5,845 nt of DNA, taken from contig JASHRB010000391.1 in the NCBI GenBank assembly GCA_030037575.1, positions 1 through 5,845 on the forward strand, read 5' to 3'. The stretch is from Candidatus Sulfotelmatobacter sp. GTDB lineage: Bacteria > Acidobacteriota > Terriglobia > Terriglobales > Acidobacteriaceae. The translations under genes and the position numbers were made by a program. The notes below the pieces were generated by a model. That model was not told the origin of the DNA. It searched no databases and worked only from the letters and a program-made list of their open reading frames with translations. Positions 1 through 4,943 of the stretch are shown here, in pieces (within the stretch, counting starts at the first letter, position 1; each line of letters begins with the position of its first letter).

Positions 1-1
1 G

Positions 2-733
2 CTCTCGAATGCGACCTATGCCAACAACAAAGATGAGATCATTGCCGCCATGCGCGAGCAATACAAGGAGGGCGCCGACTTCACCAAAATTTATGAAACC
101 GGCCCGGATCGGGTGCGCGACGGCAAATTTACAACCATCTATCAGTACACAGCGGAGGAATTGAAAGCCGCGGTTGATGAAGCGGCGCGAGTGGGCAAGC
201 GGGTTGCCGTTCACGCGACGGGAGAGCCGGGGACGCTTTTCGCGGCTGAGGCGGGCGTGGCTTCGATTGATCATGCCAATCAATTGAGCGATGAAACCAT
301 GCGCATCATGCGCGAAAAGCAGATCTTTGCCGTGCCCACTTTTACCATTTTCGAGTACTTTGCCGATCATGCGGCGTCGCCGGCCCAGGCCGCGCGCGAA
401 CAGGAGATGCTCGATTTTAAAATTCAGGATTTTCGCAAACAGCTCGCCGCCGGCGTTCCCATGGCGGTGGGTTCCGACGTCGGTCCGTTTCCTCACGGCA
501 CGCAGGCGCGCGAGTTGGTGCTGCTGGTGAAATATGGAATGACTCCGGTTGCCGCTCTCCAGGCCGATTTGCTAAATGGCGCAAAGCTGCTTGGCTGGGA
601 CGGACAGATCGGGCAGTTGGAACCGGGCTACTTGGCGGATATCGTAGCCGTACCCGGCAATCCCTTGCAGGATATCGGCGTAGTGCAGAAAGTGTCGTTC
701 GTCATGAAGGGTGGGGTTATCTATAAGAAGTAA
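2..733 (+). CDS. Imidazolonepropionase-like metal-dependent amidohydrolase, C-terminal part (5' end outside window)
   Basis: This is the C-terminal ~243 residues of a COG1228-type amidohydrolase, a metal-dependent hydrolase with a TIM barrel and a composite beta domain. The frame is open from base 2, so the ATG at 50 is internal, not the start. Numbering from that ATG, likely metal and catalytic residues are K13 (in FTKIYETG, position of the carboxylated lysine), H55 (AVHATG), H75 (SIDHAN) and D143 (AVGSDVG). The segment PHGTQAREL and the closing GYLADIVAVPGNPLQDI...FVMKGG are typical of this family, in which many members are secreted Xaa-Pro dipeptidase-like or imidazolonepropionase-related enzymes. 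The substrate cannot be told from this fragment, and any signal peptide would lie upstream. It ends with TAA at 731-733 and converges on cysE with no visible hairpin terminator between them. The family is clear; the precise reaction is unknown. Confidence 0.9.
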   Translation, partial: LSNATYANNKDEIIAAMREQYKEGADFTKIYETGPDRVRDGKFTTIYQYTAEELKAAVDEAARVGKRVAVHATGEPGTLFAAEAGVASIDHANQLSDETMRIMREKQIFAVPTFTIFEYFADHAASPAQAAREQEMLDFKIQDFRKQLAAGVPMAVGSDVGPFPHGTQARELVLLVKYGMTPVAALQADLLNGAKLLGWDGQIGQLEPGYLADIVAVPGNPLQDIGVVQKVSFVMKGGVIYKK

Positions 734-767
734 ACCCGGCAGAGCAGCGGTCCACCTCTCTCCTCAC

Positions 768-1505
768 TCAAATTTGGTAATCGTCCTGGAACAGCTCATG
801 CGGAGAAATGTTCTCCGCCAATCCTGCTTCGTCGCTGCCTGGGTCAGGCCCCGCTCCTGCTTCTTTATGCGAATGCCGCTGGAATCTCTGCCGCAGTTCG
901 TGAATTTCCCCTGCCAGCTTAATGATGATGTCTGACAGCGGATCACGAATGTCCTTGGGATCGGTGATCACCACGCGCTTGCCCTCGTGCAAAATGATGT
1001 GTCCGGGCACGCCGACAATCGTAGAATTCGGCGGCACGCTCCGCAGCACCACCGAGCCCGCCCCCACGCGGCAATTATCGCCAATCGTGATGTTTCCCAG
1101 CAACTTCGCCCCCGAGCCCACGGAAATGTTATTGCCCAGGGTGGGATGTCGCTTGCCTTTCTCCTTGCCGGTTCCGCCCAGGGTTACGCCCTGGTAGAGA
1201 GTGACATCGTCGCCCACGACCGCGGTTTCTCCGATGACCGTTCCCATTCCGTGATCGATAAACAAGCGCCGGCCGAGTTCGGCTCCCGGGTGAATTTCAA
1301 TTCCGGTAAACACGCGTGCCACTTGGGATGTGAATCTCGCCAGGAACCGCACGCCATGCCGCCAAAGCCAATGACTCAAATGATGAGCCCAAACGGCATG
1401 GAGGCCGGGATAGCAAAGCAAAACTTCGAGATACGAGCGTGCCGCCGGGTCCGACTCAAAAACTGCCGCGACGTCTTCGCGCACGGAACGCAAAAAGCTG
1501 GTCAT
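768..1505 (-). CDS. cysE: Serine O-acetyltransferase (short CysE/EpsC type)
   Basis: This 245-residue protein should transfer acetyl from acetyl-CoA to L-serine, giving O-acetylserine for cysteine synthesis in the cytoplasm. A short helical N-terminal region (about 1-65, including [17 protein letters not shown]) is followed by a left-handed beta-helix of hexapeptide repeats (about 66-170). Key sites are E70 in GIEIHPGA (the position of the catalytic Asp of E. coli CysE; Glu is common in short forms), H85 in [10 protein letters not shown], and H120 in the [13 protein letters not shown] loop. It lacks much of the N-terminal helical domain of the 273-residue E. coli enzyme, as short-form enzymes do. 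A polar, acidic tail (about 215-245) ends in DDYQI; a terminal Ile is the residue that inserts into CysK in known cysteine synthase complexes. The ATG at 1505 has no good ribosome site; a GGAG lies about 20 bases upstream. It is 167 bases downstream of the M23 gene, so it probably has its own promoter. Confidence 0.95.
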   Translation of the reverse strand: MTSFLRSVREDVAAVFESDPAARSYLEVLLCYPGLHAVWAHHLSHWLWRHGVRFLARFTSQVARVFTGIEIHPGAELGRRLFIDHGMGTVIGETAVVGDDVTLYQGVTLGGTGKEKGKRHPTLGNNISVGSGAKLLGNITIGDNCRVGAGSVVLRSVPPNSTIVGVPGHIILHEGKRVVITDPKDIRDPLSDIIIKLAGEIHELRQRFQRHSHKEAGAGPDPGSDEAGLAENISPHELFQDDYQI

Positions 1506-1672
1506 GGTTCAGTTGCCAGTAGTCGGTTCTCCGTTCAAGCGCTTCACAAAACCTAGCTGAGCCGTGAAAACCGTGCAAGCCGCAGAAGCAGGGAAAGAAA
1601 ACTGCCGCAGCCAAGAAACTTGACGGAAAGGCCGGAGCGAACCTGGGGGCCGACAACTGAGAACGCTTCTTT
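1506..1672. other. Intergenic region between M23 peptidase gene and cysE
   Basis: These 167 bases should hold the cysE promoter, but I see no convincing -35/-10 pair on the minus strand and no hairpin followed by a T run that would end the M23 transcript. CTGCGGC occurs twice on the minus strand, about 20 bases apart. A short lysine/alanine-rich open stretch on the plus strand (1568-1660) has no start codon and is not called. Confidence 0.4.
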
Positions 1673-2584
1673 TTACCCGCCGTTCTGGAAGCCGCCGCTG
1701 GCGGCGACGGTCATACGGAGATACTTGTAAGGGTTCACCGGCGTGTCATTAATGCGAACTTCGTAGTGCAGATGGGGTCCGGTTGAGCGCCCGCTCAGAC
1801 CGACATAACCGATCACGTCGCCGCGGTGCACTTGCTGCCCGGCCACAACCGCAAACCCGGAAAGATGGCCGTAACGGGTAGAGATTCCGTGGCCGTGATC
1901 GAGCATGATCGCTTTACCGTATCCGCCAAGGAAATCCGCGAACGTCACCACGCCGTCAGCGGGAGCGATCACGGGATGACCGTAGTTGCTTCCAATATCC
2001 ACCCCACTATGAAACGCGCCTTCCCCGTTGAACGGGTCGATGCGCTCGCCGAAGCTGCCGGTCACCGGTCCATCCACCGGCCAAAGGTTGGGGGCAGAGT
2101 TGGCGCGATACCAGTCGGCGGTGGTCGCGTTGTGGGTCATCCCCAGGCTGATACCAACCGTGGCCGCTCCGGTAAGAGCCGAATTACGCAGGGCGCTAAG
2201 CTGATCGAGTGAGGACGTGACTTCCGCATCCTGAATATCTTGTTGCGAGGCCGTAACCAGCGTCGGCTCAGATTTCAACCCATAGAGCGCCGATACTTCG
2301 CTGGCAATCGAACCGAGCGAGGCCACCTGAACGTCGCGCTCTTTCGCCACCTGTTCCAGCCGCGAATAGCGATCCCTGAGCTGCTCTTTTTCCATGCGCA
2401 GCTCGTTGTAACGCGAAACCTTCAGCAACATGCGGGCATAAGAACTGGCGATTCCGGTCAGGCTGAGGAATCCAATGGCCGCGCCCACAACGAAAAGGTA
2501 TAGGTAATGGACGGGAATGGAGATCTTGCGCAGTTGCCCGTTGTCGTCCCGGGCCACAAACAGGATGTAGAAGCGTTTGCGCAA
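1673..2584 (-). CDS. Membrane-anchored M23 (LytM-type) peptidoglycan endopeptidase
   Basis: This 303-residue protein is predicted to be tethered to the inner membrane and to cut peptide cross-links of peptidoglycan in the periplasm, or to regulate another hydrolase. A short basic cytoplasmic start (MRKRFYILFVARDDNG) leads to one transmembrane segment (about 27-47), a coiled coil (about 55-100), a linker, and a C-terminal M23 domain (about 165-290). The LytM zinc ligands are H192 and D196 (FHSGVDIG) and H273, with catalytic histidines H240 (RYGHLSG) and H271 (GPHLHYEV). All are present, so it looks enzymatically competent, unlike EnvC/NlpD-type activators that lose them. The start is TTG at 2584-2582: an in-frame TAA lies only 15 bases upstream, a good ribosome site is spaced correctly, and the next ATG would remove the membrane anchor. 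A 438-base leader precedes it. It is typical of acidobacterial M23 proteins; its specific substrate is not known. Confidence 0.93.
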   Translation of the reverse strand: MRKRFYILFVARDDNGQLRKISIPVHYLYLFVVGAAIGFLSLTGIASSYARMLLKVSRYNELRMEKEQLRDRYSRLEQVAKERDVQVASLGSIASEVSALYGLKSEPTLVTASQQDIQDAEVTSSLDQLSALRNSALTGAATVGISLGMTHNATTADWYRANSAPNLWPVDGPVTGSFGERIDPFNGEGAFHSGVDIGSNYGHPVIAPADGVVTFADFLGGYGKAIMLDHGHGISTRYGHLSGFAVVAGQQVHRGDVIGYVGLSGRSTGPHLHYEVRINDTPVNPYKYLRMTVAASGGFQNGG

Positions 2585-2590
2585 ATGCTT

Positions 2591-2597
2591 TCCTTCT
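2591..2597 (-). promoter_or_regulatory. Ribosome binding site that fixes the TTG start of the M23 gene
   Basis: On the minus strand AGAAGGA lies six bases before TTG (2584-2582). An in-frame TAA at 2599-2597 overlaps the first base of this site, so no upstream start is possible. This supports TTG as the real initiation codon. Confidence 0.7.
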
Positions 2598-2685
2598 TAC
2601 GCTTGACGCATCAGGGCCGGAACTTCAGGCCGGTTCTGAGGTTGCAGAAAGCCTGTTCGGACAACCTGACTTTTTCCGGGTCACG

Positions 2686-2700
2686 TTCCCATCTTGGGAA
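2686..2700 (-). repeat. Small perfect hairpin in the M23 leader
   Basis: TTCCCA and TGGGAA form six perfect base pairs around a three-base loop. No T run follows on either strand, so it is not a standard terminator. It lies about 100 bases before the M23 start and may be part of leader folding, or chance. Confidence 0.4.
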
Positions 2701-2843
2701 TGGAAACTTCTAACGCGACCGTCTTCTACCCAACCGAGGGAGCAAGCCGAAAGCGCATGGTCCGCAACGAAAACGCAGTGCAGAACTTAGCTTCTCCCAA
2801 GGCGCCAAATTCGCTCGGCCAGAGTTTTGTGAATGACGTGTAA

Positions 2844-2873
2844 AAGGTAACAAACCGGATTCTCCCGTGTCAA
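2844..2873 (-). promoter_or_regulatory. Possible sigma-70 promoter for the M23 gene
   Basis: A perfect TTGACA (-35) at 2873-2868 on the minus strand is followed after 18 bases by TACCTT (2849-2844), a weak -10 with three of six consensus bases. Transcription would start near 2837 and give a leader of about 250 bases. The good -35 and poor -10 would suit an activated promoter. The alternative is that the M23 gene is read from further upstream. Confidence 0.35.
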
Positions 2874-2885
2874 CGATCGGCGGGT

Positions 2886-2970
2886 CCGATTGGAGGTTAC
2901 TTAAGGCGGGGTAACCAGAAGTCACCTCGCCCCGGTTACCCAGGCGAATGGCAAGTTCCCCACCAACCGA
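2886..2970 (-). promoter_or_regulatory. Candidate structured RNA element (nested stems) in the M23 leader
   Basis: Read as minus-strand RNA, an outer stem pairs 2970-2960 (UCGGUUGGUGG) with 2896-2886 (CCUCCAAUCGG): ten of eleven positions pair, with two G-U wobbles and one U-U mismatch. Nested inside, 2941-2934 (GGGUAACC) pairs perfectly over eight positions with 2916-2909 (GGUUACCC), enclosing a 17-base purine-rich loop. On the plus strand the wobbles become A-C mismatches, so the fold favours an RNA made in the direction of the M23 gene. I could not match it to TPP, cobalamin, SAM, glycine, c-di-GMP or c-di-AMP riboswitch signatures. The inner dyad could instead be a protein-binding site upstream of the promoter at 2873-2844. 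Confidence 0.4.
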
Positions 2971-3004
2971 TAAGGCCTGTCAATTGCCTTCCCTGAGTGT
3001 CGAT

Positions 3005-3030
3005 CTTTCCTAGCTGGCCTTCCTAGTTGG
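3005..3030 (-). repeat. Adjacent 13-base tandem repeat at the end of the 52-residue gene
   Basis: Two directly adjacent 13-mers (3005-3017 and 3018-3030) are identical at 11 of 13 positions. The second contains the TAG stop of the small gene at 3025-3023. A tandem duplication of the gene end is the simplest explanation. Confidence 0.5.
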
Positions 3031-3181
3031 CATTTTCTTTGGGACTCTTGGGAGTGATTGCCGCCACCACCGGATCCTCGCCGCTGAGCAACGGGGCGGC
3101 GATTCGCAGCGCCTCAACCTGCCGTTTCACCCTGATTAATTCCTGCTCTTTCACCCTCAGTATTTCCATAACATCTCGCAT
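3023..3181 (-). CDS. Small helical protein, 52 residues, function unknown
   Basis: I do not recognise a named family. The product starts MRDVMEILRVKEQELIRVKR and is mostly one charged amphipathic helix (about 1-34, heptad-like with I/L/V spacing and V-EAL-I-APLL), followed by a flexible proline- and lysine-containing tail. Short proteins of this type (KEQEL..V...VEALR...PLL) occur in acidobacterial genomes as hypothetical proteins; this is recollection, not a search. The start ATG at 3181 is chosen because GGGGAG lies seven bases upstream. An open frame continues upstream to 3262 but would overlap rlmH, and the extra residues are unlike a protein. An alternative ATG at 3169 has a poorer site. 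It follows rlmH by 49 bases on the same strand, so it is probably cotranscribed. Coiled-coil self-association or partner binding is a guess. Confidence 0.6.
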   Translation of the reverse strand: MRDVMEILRVKEQELIRVKRQVEALRIAAPLLSGEDPVVAAITPKSPKENAN

Positions 3182-3188
3182 GCATCGA

Positions 3189-3194
3189 CTCCCC
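3189..3194 (-). promoter_or_regulatory. Ribosome binding site of the 52-residue gene
   Basis: GGGGAG on the minus strand is seven bases before ATG 3181-3179, better placed than anything before the upstream in-frame ATG at 3262. It therefore decides the start. Confidence 0.55.
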
Positions 3195-3230
3195 AACGAT
3201 GGCGCTAAGGTGATTGACGTTCTCCAGACT

Positions 3231-3740
3231 CTAGAGCGATCGGGATTCGGGAAACAATACACGAAGGTGCAACCCGCCGCTTGAATGCCCGGAATGATAG
3301 GGATGGTTTTTTAGAATCGTGAACGCGCGGTAGAGTTGCTCAAGAAGAACCACCCGGGCGAGCTCGTGCGCCAGCGTCATTTTTCCCAGAGAAATCACAT
3401 GCTGCGCCCGGGCGCGCGCCGCTTGGCTGAATCCGTCGGCTGACCCCACGGCAAAGACCAGCGGCAATGGATTCCGGCGCTGATAGTCACCCAGGAAACG
3501 GGCAAATTCTTCGGACGAAAATTGTTTCCCGCGCGAATCCATCAGCGCCAGAGTGGATTTCCCGCCGCTTCTTCGTTCGGCTTTTTCGGTTCGACCGGCT
3601 AGCTGCAGAATGCTGCTTTCGTCGCGCGCCTGCACTGCCCGTACCTGCGCATAATGTGAAACTCGTGTCAGGTACTCGTCGGTGAGAGTTTGAATTGGCG
3701 CGTCTTTGGTTTTTCCGATCCAGGCAACGATGATTTTCAC
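3231..3740 (-). CDS. rlmH: 23S rRNA (pseudouridine1915-N3)-methyltransferase RlmH
   Basis: RlmH is a small SPOUT-fold methyltransferase that uses SAM to methylate pseudouridine 1915 in helix 69 of 23S rRNA on assembled 70S ribosomes. The 169-residue product begins MKIIVAWIGK and carries the family's SAM-binding knot: PLVFAVGSADGF (about 93-104), then SLGKMTLAHELARVVLLEQLYRA (about 117-139) and PYH (147-149). RlmH proteins usually end a few residues after PYH (about 155-160 residues in all); this one runs on with about 20 polar residues to a TAG at 3233-3231. The start is GTG at 3740-3738. No ATG is available, because an in-frame TAA at 3755-3753 (the stop of the methyltransferase remnant) lies 12 bases upstream. 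There is no good ribosome site, so translation may be weak or depend on upstream reading. It sits downstream of nadD and rsfS, its usual partners. Confidence 0.93.
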   Translation of the reverse strand: MKIIVAWIGKTKDAPIQTLTDEYLTRVSHYAQVRAVQARDESSILQLAGRTEKAERRSGGKSTLALMDSRGKQFSSEEFARFLGDYQRRNPLPLVFAVGSADGFSQAARARAQHVISLGKMTLAHELARVVLLEQLYRAFTILKNHPYHSGHSSGGLHLRVLFPESRSL

Positions 3741-3752
3741 GACAAAGCGAGT

Positions 3753-4120
3753 TTATTTGCTTCCTGAAGCCAGCACAATCGAGGCTCCGAATTCGATATT
3801 CTCACCTCGAACATAGGGTTGCATGGCCGCCAGCGTTTCTTCGTGAAGGTCGCCAAAACCGGCCCCGCATCTCGCCTGCGAAAGACTGGTCGGCGCAGAG
3901 AAGCGAAACGGATCAGACCCTCCCGGCGCCAGCGGAGGACCGCCCACGTGCCGGTGAACGATGCCCATCGTGCTCTGCCAGAACGGTGGATCGAAGGATC
4001 CCCACGCTGCCCAAACACGCCCGCGCATTCCCAGGCAAGACTCGCAGAAGTTCATCCAGGGCTACATCGATCTCGCAAAAAACAGCACCCCAAAGCGCGA
4101 AGTCGCCAGATCCAAACTGC
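3753..4120 (-). pseudogene. Decayed class I SAM-dependent methyltransferase remnant
   Basis: Between rsfS and rlmH, pieces of one methyltransferase can be read in two frames. From 4119 to about 4030 one frame gives FGSGDFALWGAVFCEID, then VALDELLRVLPG, resembling the motif II-III region (FD.. ...EI.RVL.PGG) of UbiE-like enzymes. At about 4035-4020 the homology moves to another frame: GRVWAAWGSFDPPFWQS, then DPFRFSAPTSLSQARCGAGF, then EETLAAMQPYVRGENIEFGA and a TAA at 3755-3753. The second frame alone spans 3753-4061, opens just after a TAG at 4064-4062, and could be misread as a 100-residue gene. The SAM-binding motif I half is absent, as rsfS ends at 4188. The block expected between GFGDL and LAAMQPYV (about 30-40 residues in relatives) also seems to be missing. 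The family assignment is from pattern memory. A working short gene is possible but unlikely. Confidence 0.5.
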
Positions 4121-4187
4121 CGGTTGCGCAGGGCGCACTTTTCGCTCGCCGGCAAGCGGGAGGAGTTCAATCGCAACCGGGTTTTTC
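4121..4187. other. Short spacer after rsfS
   Basis: A stretch between the rsfS stop and the recognisable methyltransferase remnant. It may be more of the decayed gene, but I see no motif that shows it. No terminator hairpin is visible. Confidence 0.3.
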
Positions 4188-4655
4188 TTACGCGCTCTTC
4201 GAGTGCAGCGCACGCGGGCGGCGCGCCCGCGCTGCCGAACTCTGCCGAGACACGTCCGATTTTGTCTTGGCCCGGGCTTTCGATCTCGTTTCCGGCTTCA
4301 ACTCCGAGGGCTCCAGCCGTCTGGCCGTCTTCCACAACCGCTCGAGATCGTAAAACTTGCGCGCCTTCTCCGAAAAAACGTGCACCACGAAGTCTCCGTA
4401 ATCGACCAGAATCCACTCCGCCTGCTTGTAACCTTCGATCTGCCCCGGTCGCAACCCCGCTGCCTTCAGGCGCAGCTCGACTTCATCCGCGATGGCCTGC
4501 ACTTGCCGCGGGTTTGTCCCGCTGCACAGCACGAAATAGTCGGTAAAAGCGCCCGACCCTTTTTCCATTTCGAGGATTGAAAGTTCTTCCGCCTTCTTGT
4601 CCAGACAGGCTTGAATCGCCGCCGCGACCTGCTGTTTCAGTTGCTTCTTTTTCAT
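4188..4655 (-). CDS. rsfS: Ribosome silencing factor RsfS (Iojap/DUF143 family)
   Basis: RsfS binds ribosomal protein uL14 on the 50S subunit and blocks joining with 30S, reducing translation in starvation or stationary phase. The 155-residue product has the family core at about 5-110: AAAIQACLDKKAEELSILEM, TDYFVLCSGTNPRQVQAIAD, GQIEGYKQAEWILVDYGDFV and VHVFSEKARKFYDLERLW. The core is intact. After W108 comes a 45-residue basic, low-complexity tail (R/K/A/S rich) which is longer than in the roughly 105-120 residue E. coli type and is probably disordered; it may touch rRNA (inference). The ATG at 4655 fits the family N-terminus but has no clear ribosome site. A stop codon of an upstream open frame lies nine bases before it, so translational coupling is possible. 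It belongs to the nadD-rsfS-rlmH cluster. Confidence 0.95.
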   Translation of the reverse strand: MKKKQLKQQVAAAIQACLDKKAEELSILEMEKGSGAFTDYFVLCSGTNPRQVQAIADEVELRLKAAGLRPGQIEGYKQAEWILVDYGDFVVHVFSEKARKFYDLERLWKTARRLEPSELKPETRSKARAKTKSDVSRQSSAARARRPRALHSKSA

Positions 4656-4943
4656 GCGGGAAATTCAGTCGATGGGCTTCGCTATAGTTCGAGTCGCCAG
4701 GATAAACAGGTTTCCATTGTAAACGACCGCGCCGATCCAGTTTTCCTCTTAACCGAACCGCCGCAGAGCGGTGGTCATCCTGAGCCAGCGCTGTTTGCAC
4801 AGCCGGGGACCGGTGCGAGCCGCGCCATGCCCATAGCCTGCCCCGCGGGAGCGAGGCCATCGAACGGGCGCGTGGGGCTCGCCTCCCTCTCGGACCGCCC
4901 CATACCCTAGTTGCGGCTCCATCCAGAAAATGACGGAGGGAAG
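4656..4943. other. Region between nadD and rsfS: repeat-like or decayed sequence
   Basis: These 288 bases interrupt two genes that are usually adjacent. On the minus strand one frame is open from ATG 4922 to TAA 4751-4749 (57 residues, arginine/glycine rich, unlike a normal protein). The same frame is then open for 27 codons to TGA at 4667-4665, and that second piece is protein-like (see finding). A GTCATCCTGAGC-type motif lies at 4774-4790, and GCGAG/CTCGC words recur between 4810 and 4885. I call no gene; it may be a dispersed repeat inserted in, or beside, gene debris. Confidence 0.4.
4774..4790 (+). repeat. GTCATCCTGAGC-type dispersed repeat motif
   Basis: GTCATCCTGAGCCAGCG closely resembles the core of GTCATCCTGAGCG-AGCGAAGG elements that recur in intergenic DNA of many Acidobacteriota, Bacteroidota and Chloroflexota genomes (from memory). 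Only one copy is in this window, so repetition cannot be shown here. Confidence 0.35.

Larger units (their letters stand above)
2585..3022 (-). other. Long leader/intergenic region before the M23 peptidase gene
   Basis: This 438-base stretch has no convincing gene; open frames in it are of unnatural composition. It holds, in the direction of the M23 gene, a nested RNA-like fold (2970-2886), a possible sigma-70 promoter (2873-2844), a small perfect hairpin (2700-2686) and the M23 ribosome site. It is much longer than a simple promoter needs, so control at RNA or DNA level is likely (inference). Confidence 0.6.

Noticed and set aside
734..767. Bidirectional terminator between the amidohydrolase and cysE
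   Set aside because: The convergent position invites one, but no stem with a T run is present in the 34 bases.
987..1556. Long plus-strand open frame opposite cysE
   Set aside because: It is antisense to a well-supported cysE with complete motifs, and its residues are arginine/histidine-rich shadow sequence.
1568..1660. Plus-strand lysine/alanine-rich open stretch containing GKKTAAAKKLDGKAGANLGA
   Set aside because: It looks like a basic protein tail, but it follows a TGA, has no start codon, and no coding frame joins it upstream. Too short to support a gene.
2824..2844. CRP/FNR-like site TTTTGTGAATGACGTGTAAAA
   Set aside because: Only one half matches TGTGA; the other half is not its inverted partner.
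2710..2925. Minus-strand 71-residue open frame in the M23 leader
   Set aside because: Composition is unlike a protein, there is no ribosome site, and it overlaps the dyads and candidate promoter.
2886..2970. c-di-AMP (ydaO/yuaA) riboswitch
   Set aside because: The gene context (M23 peptidase) fits and GGGGAAC / GGGGCGAG fragments are present, but the conserved 3' CAGCUAACCUCG segment and the hairpin between the two G-rich motifs are missing.
2959..2983. Second TTGACA on the minus strand (2983-2978) as a promoter
   Set aside because: No usable -10 sequence at 16-18 bases spacing.
3913..4416. Long minus-strand open frame across rsfS and the spacer
   Set aside because: Over rsfS it is a shadow of the real gene. 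Only its 4119-4030 part shows methyltransferase-like residues, which is described under the pseudogene.
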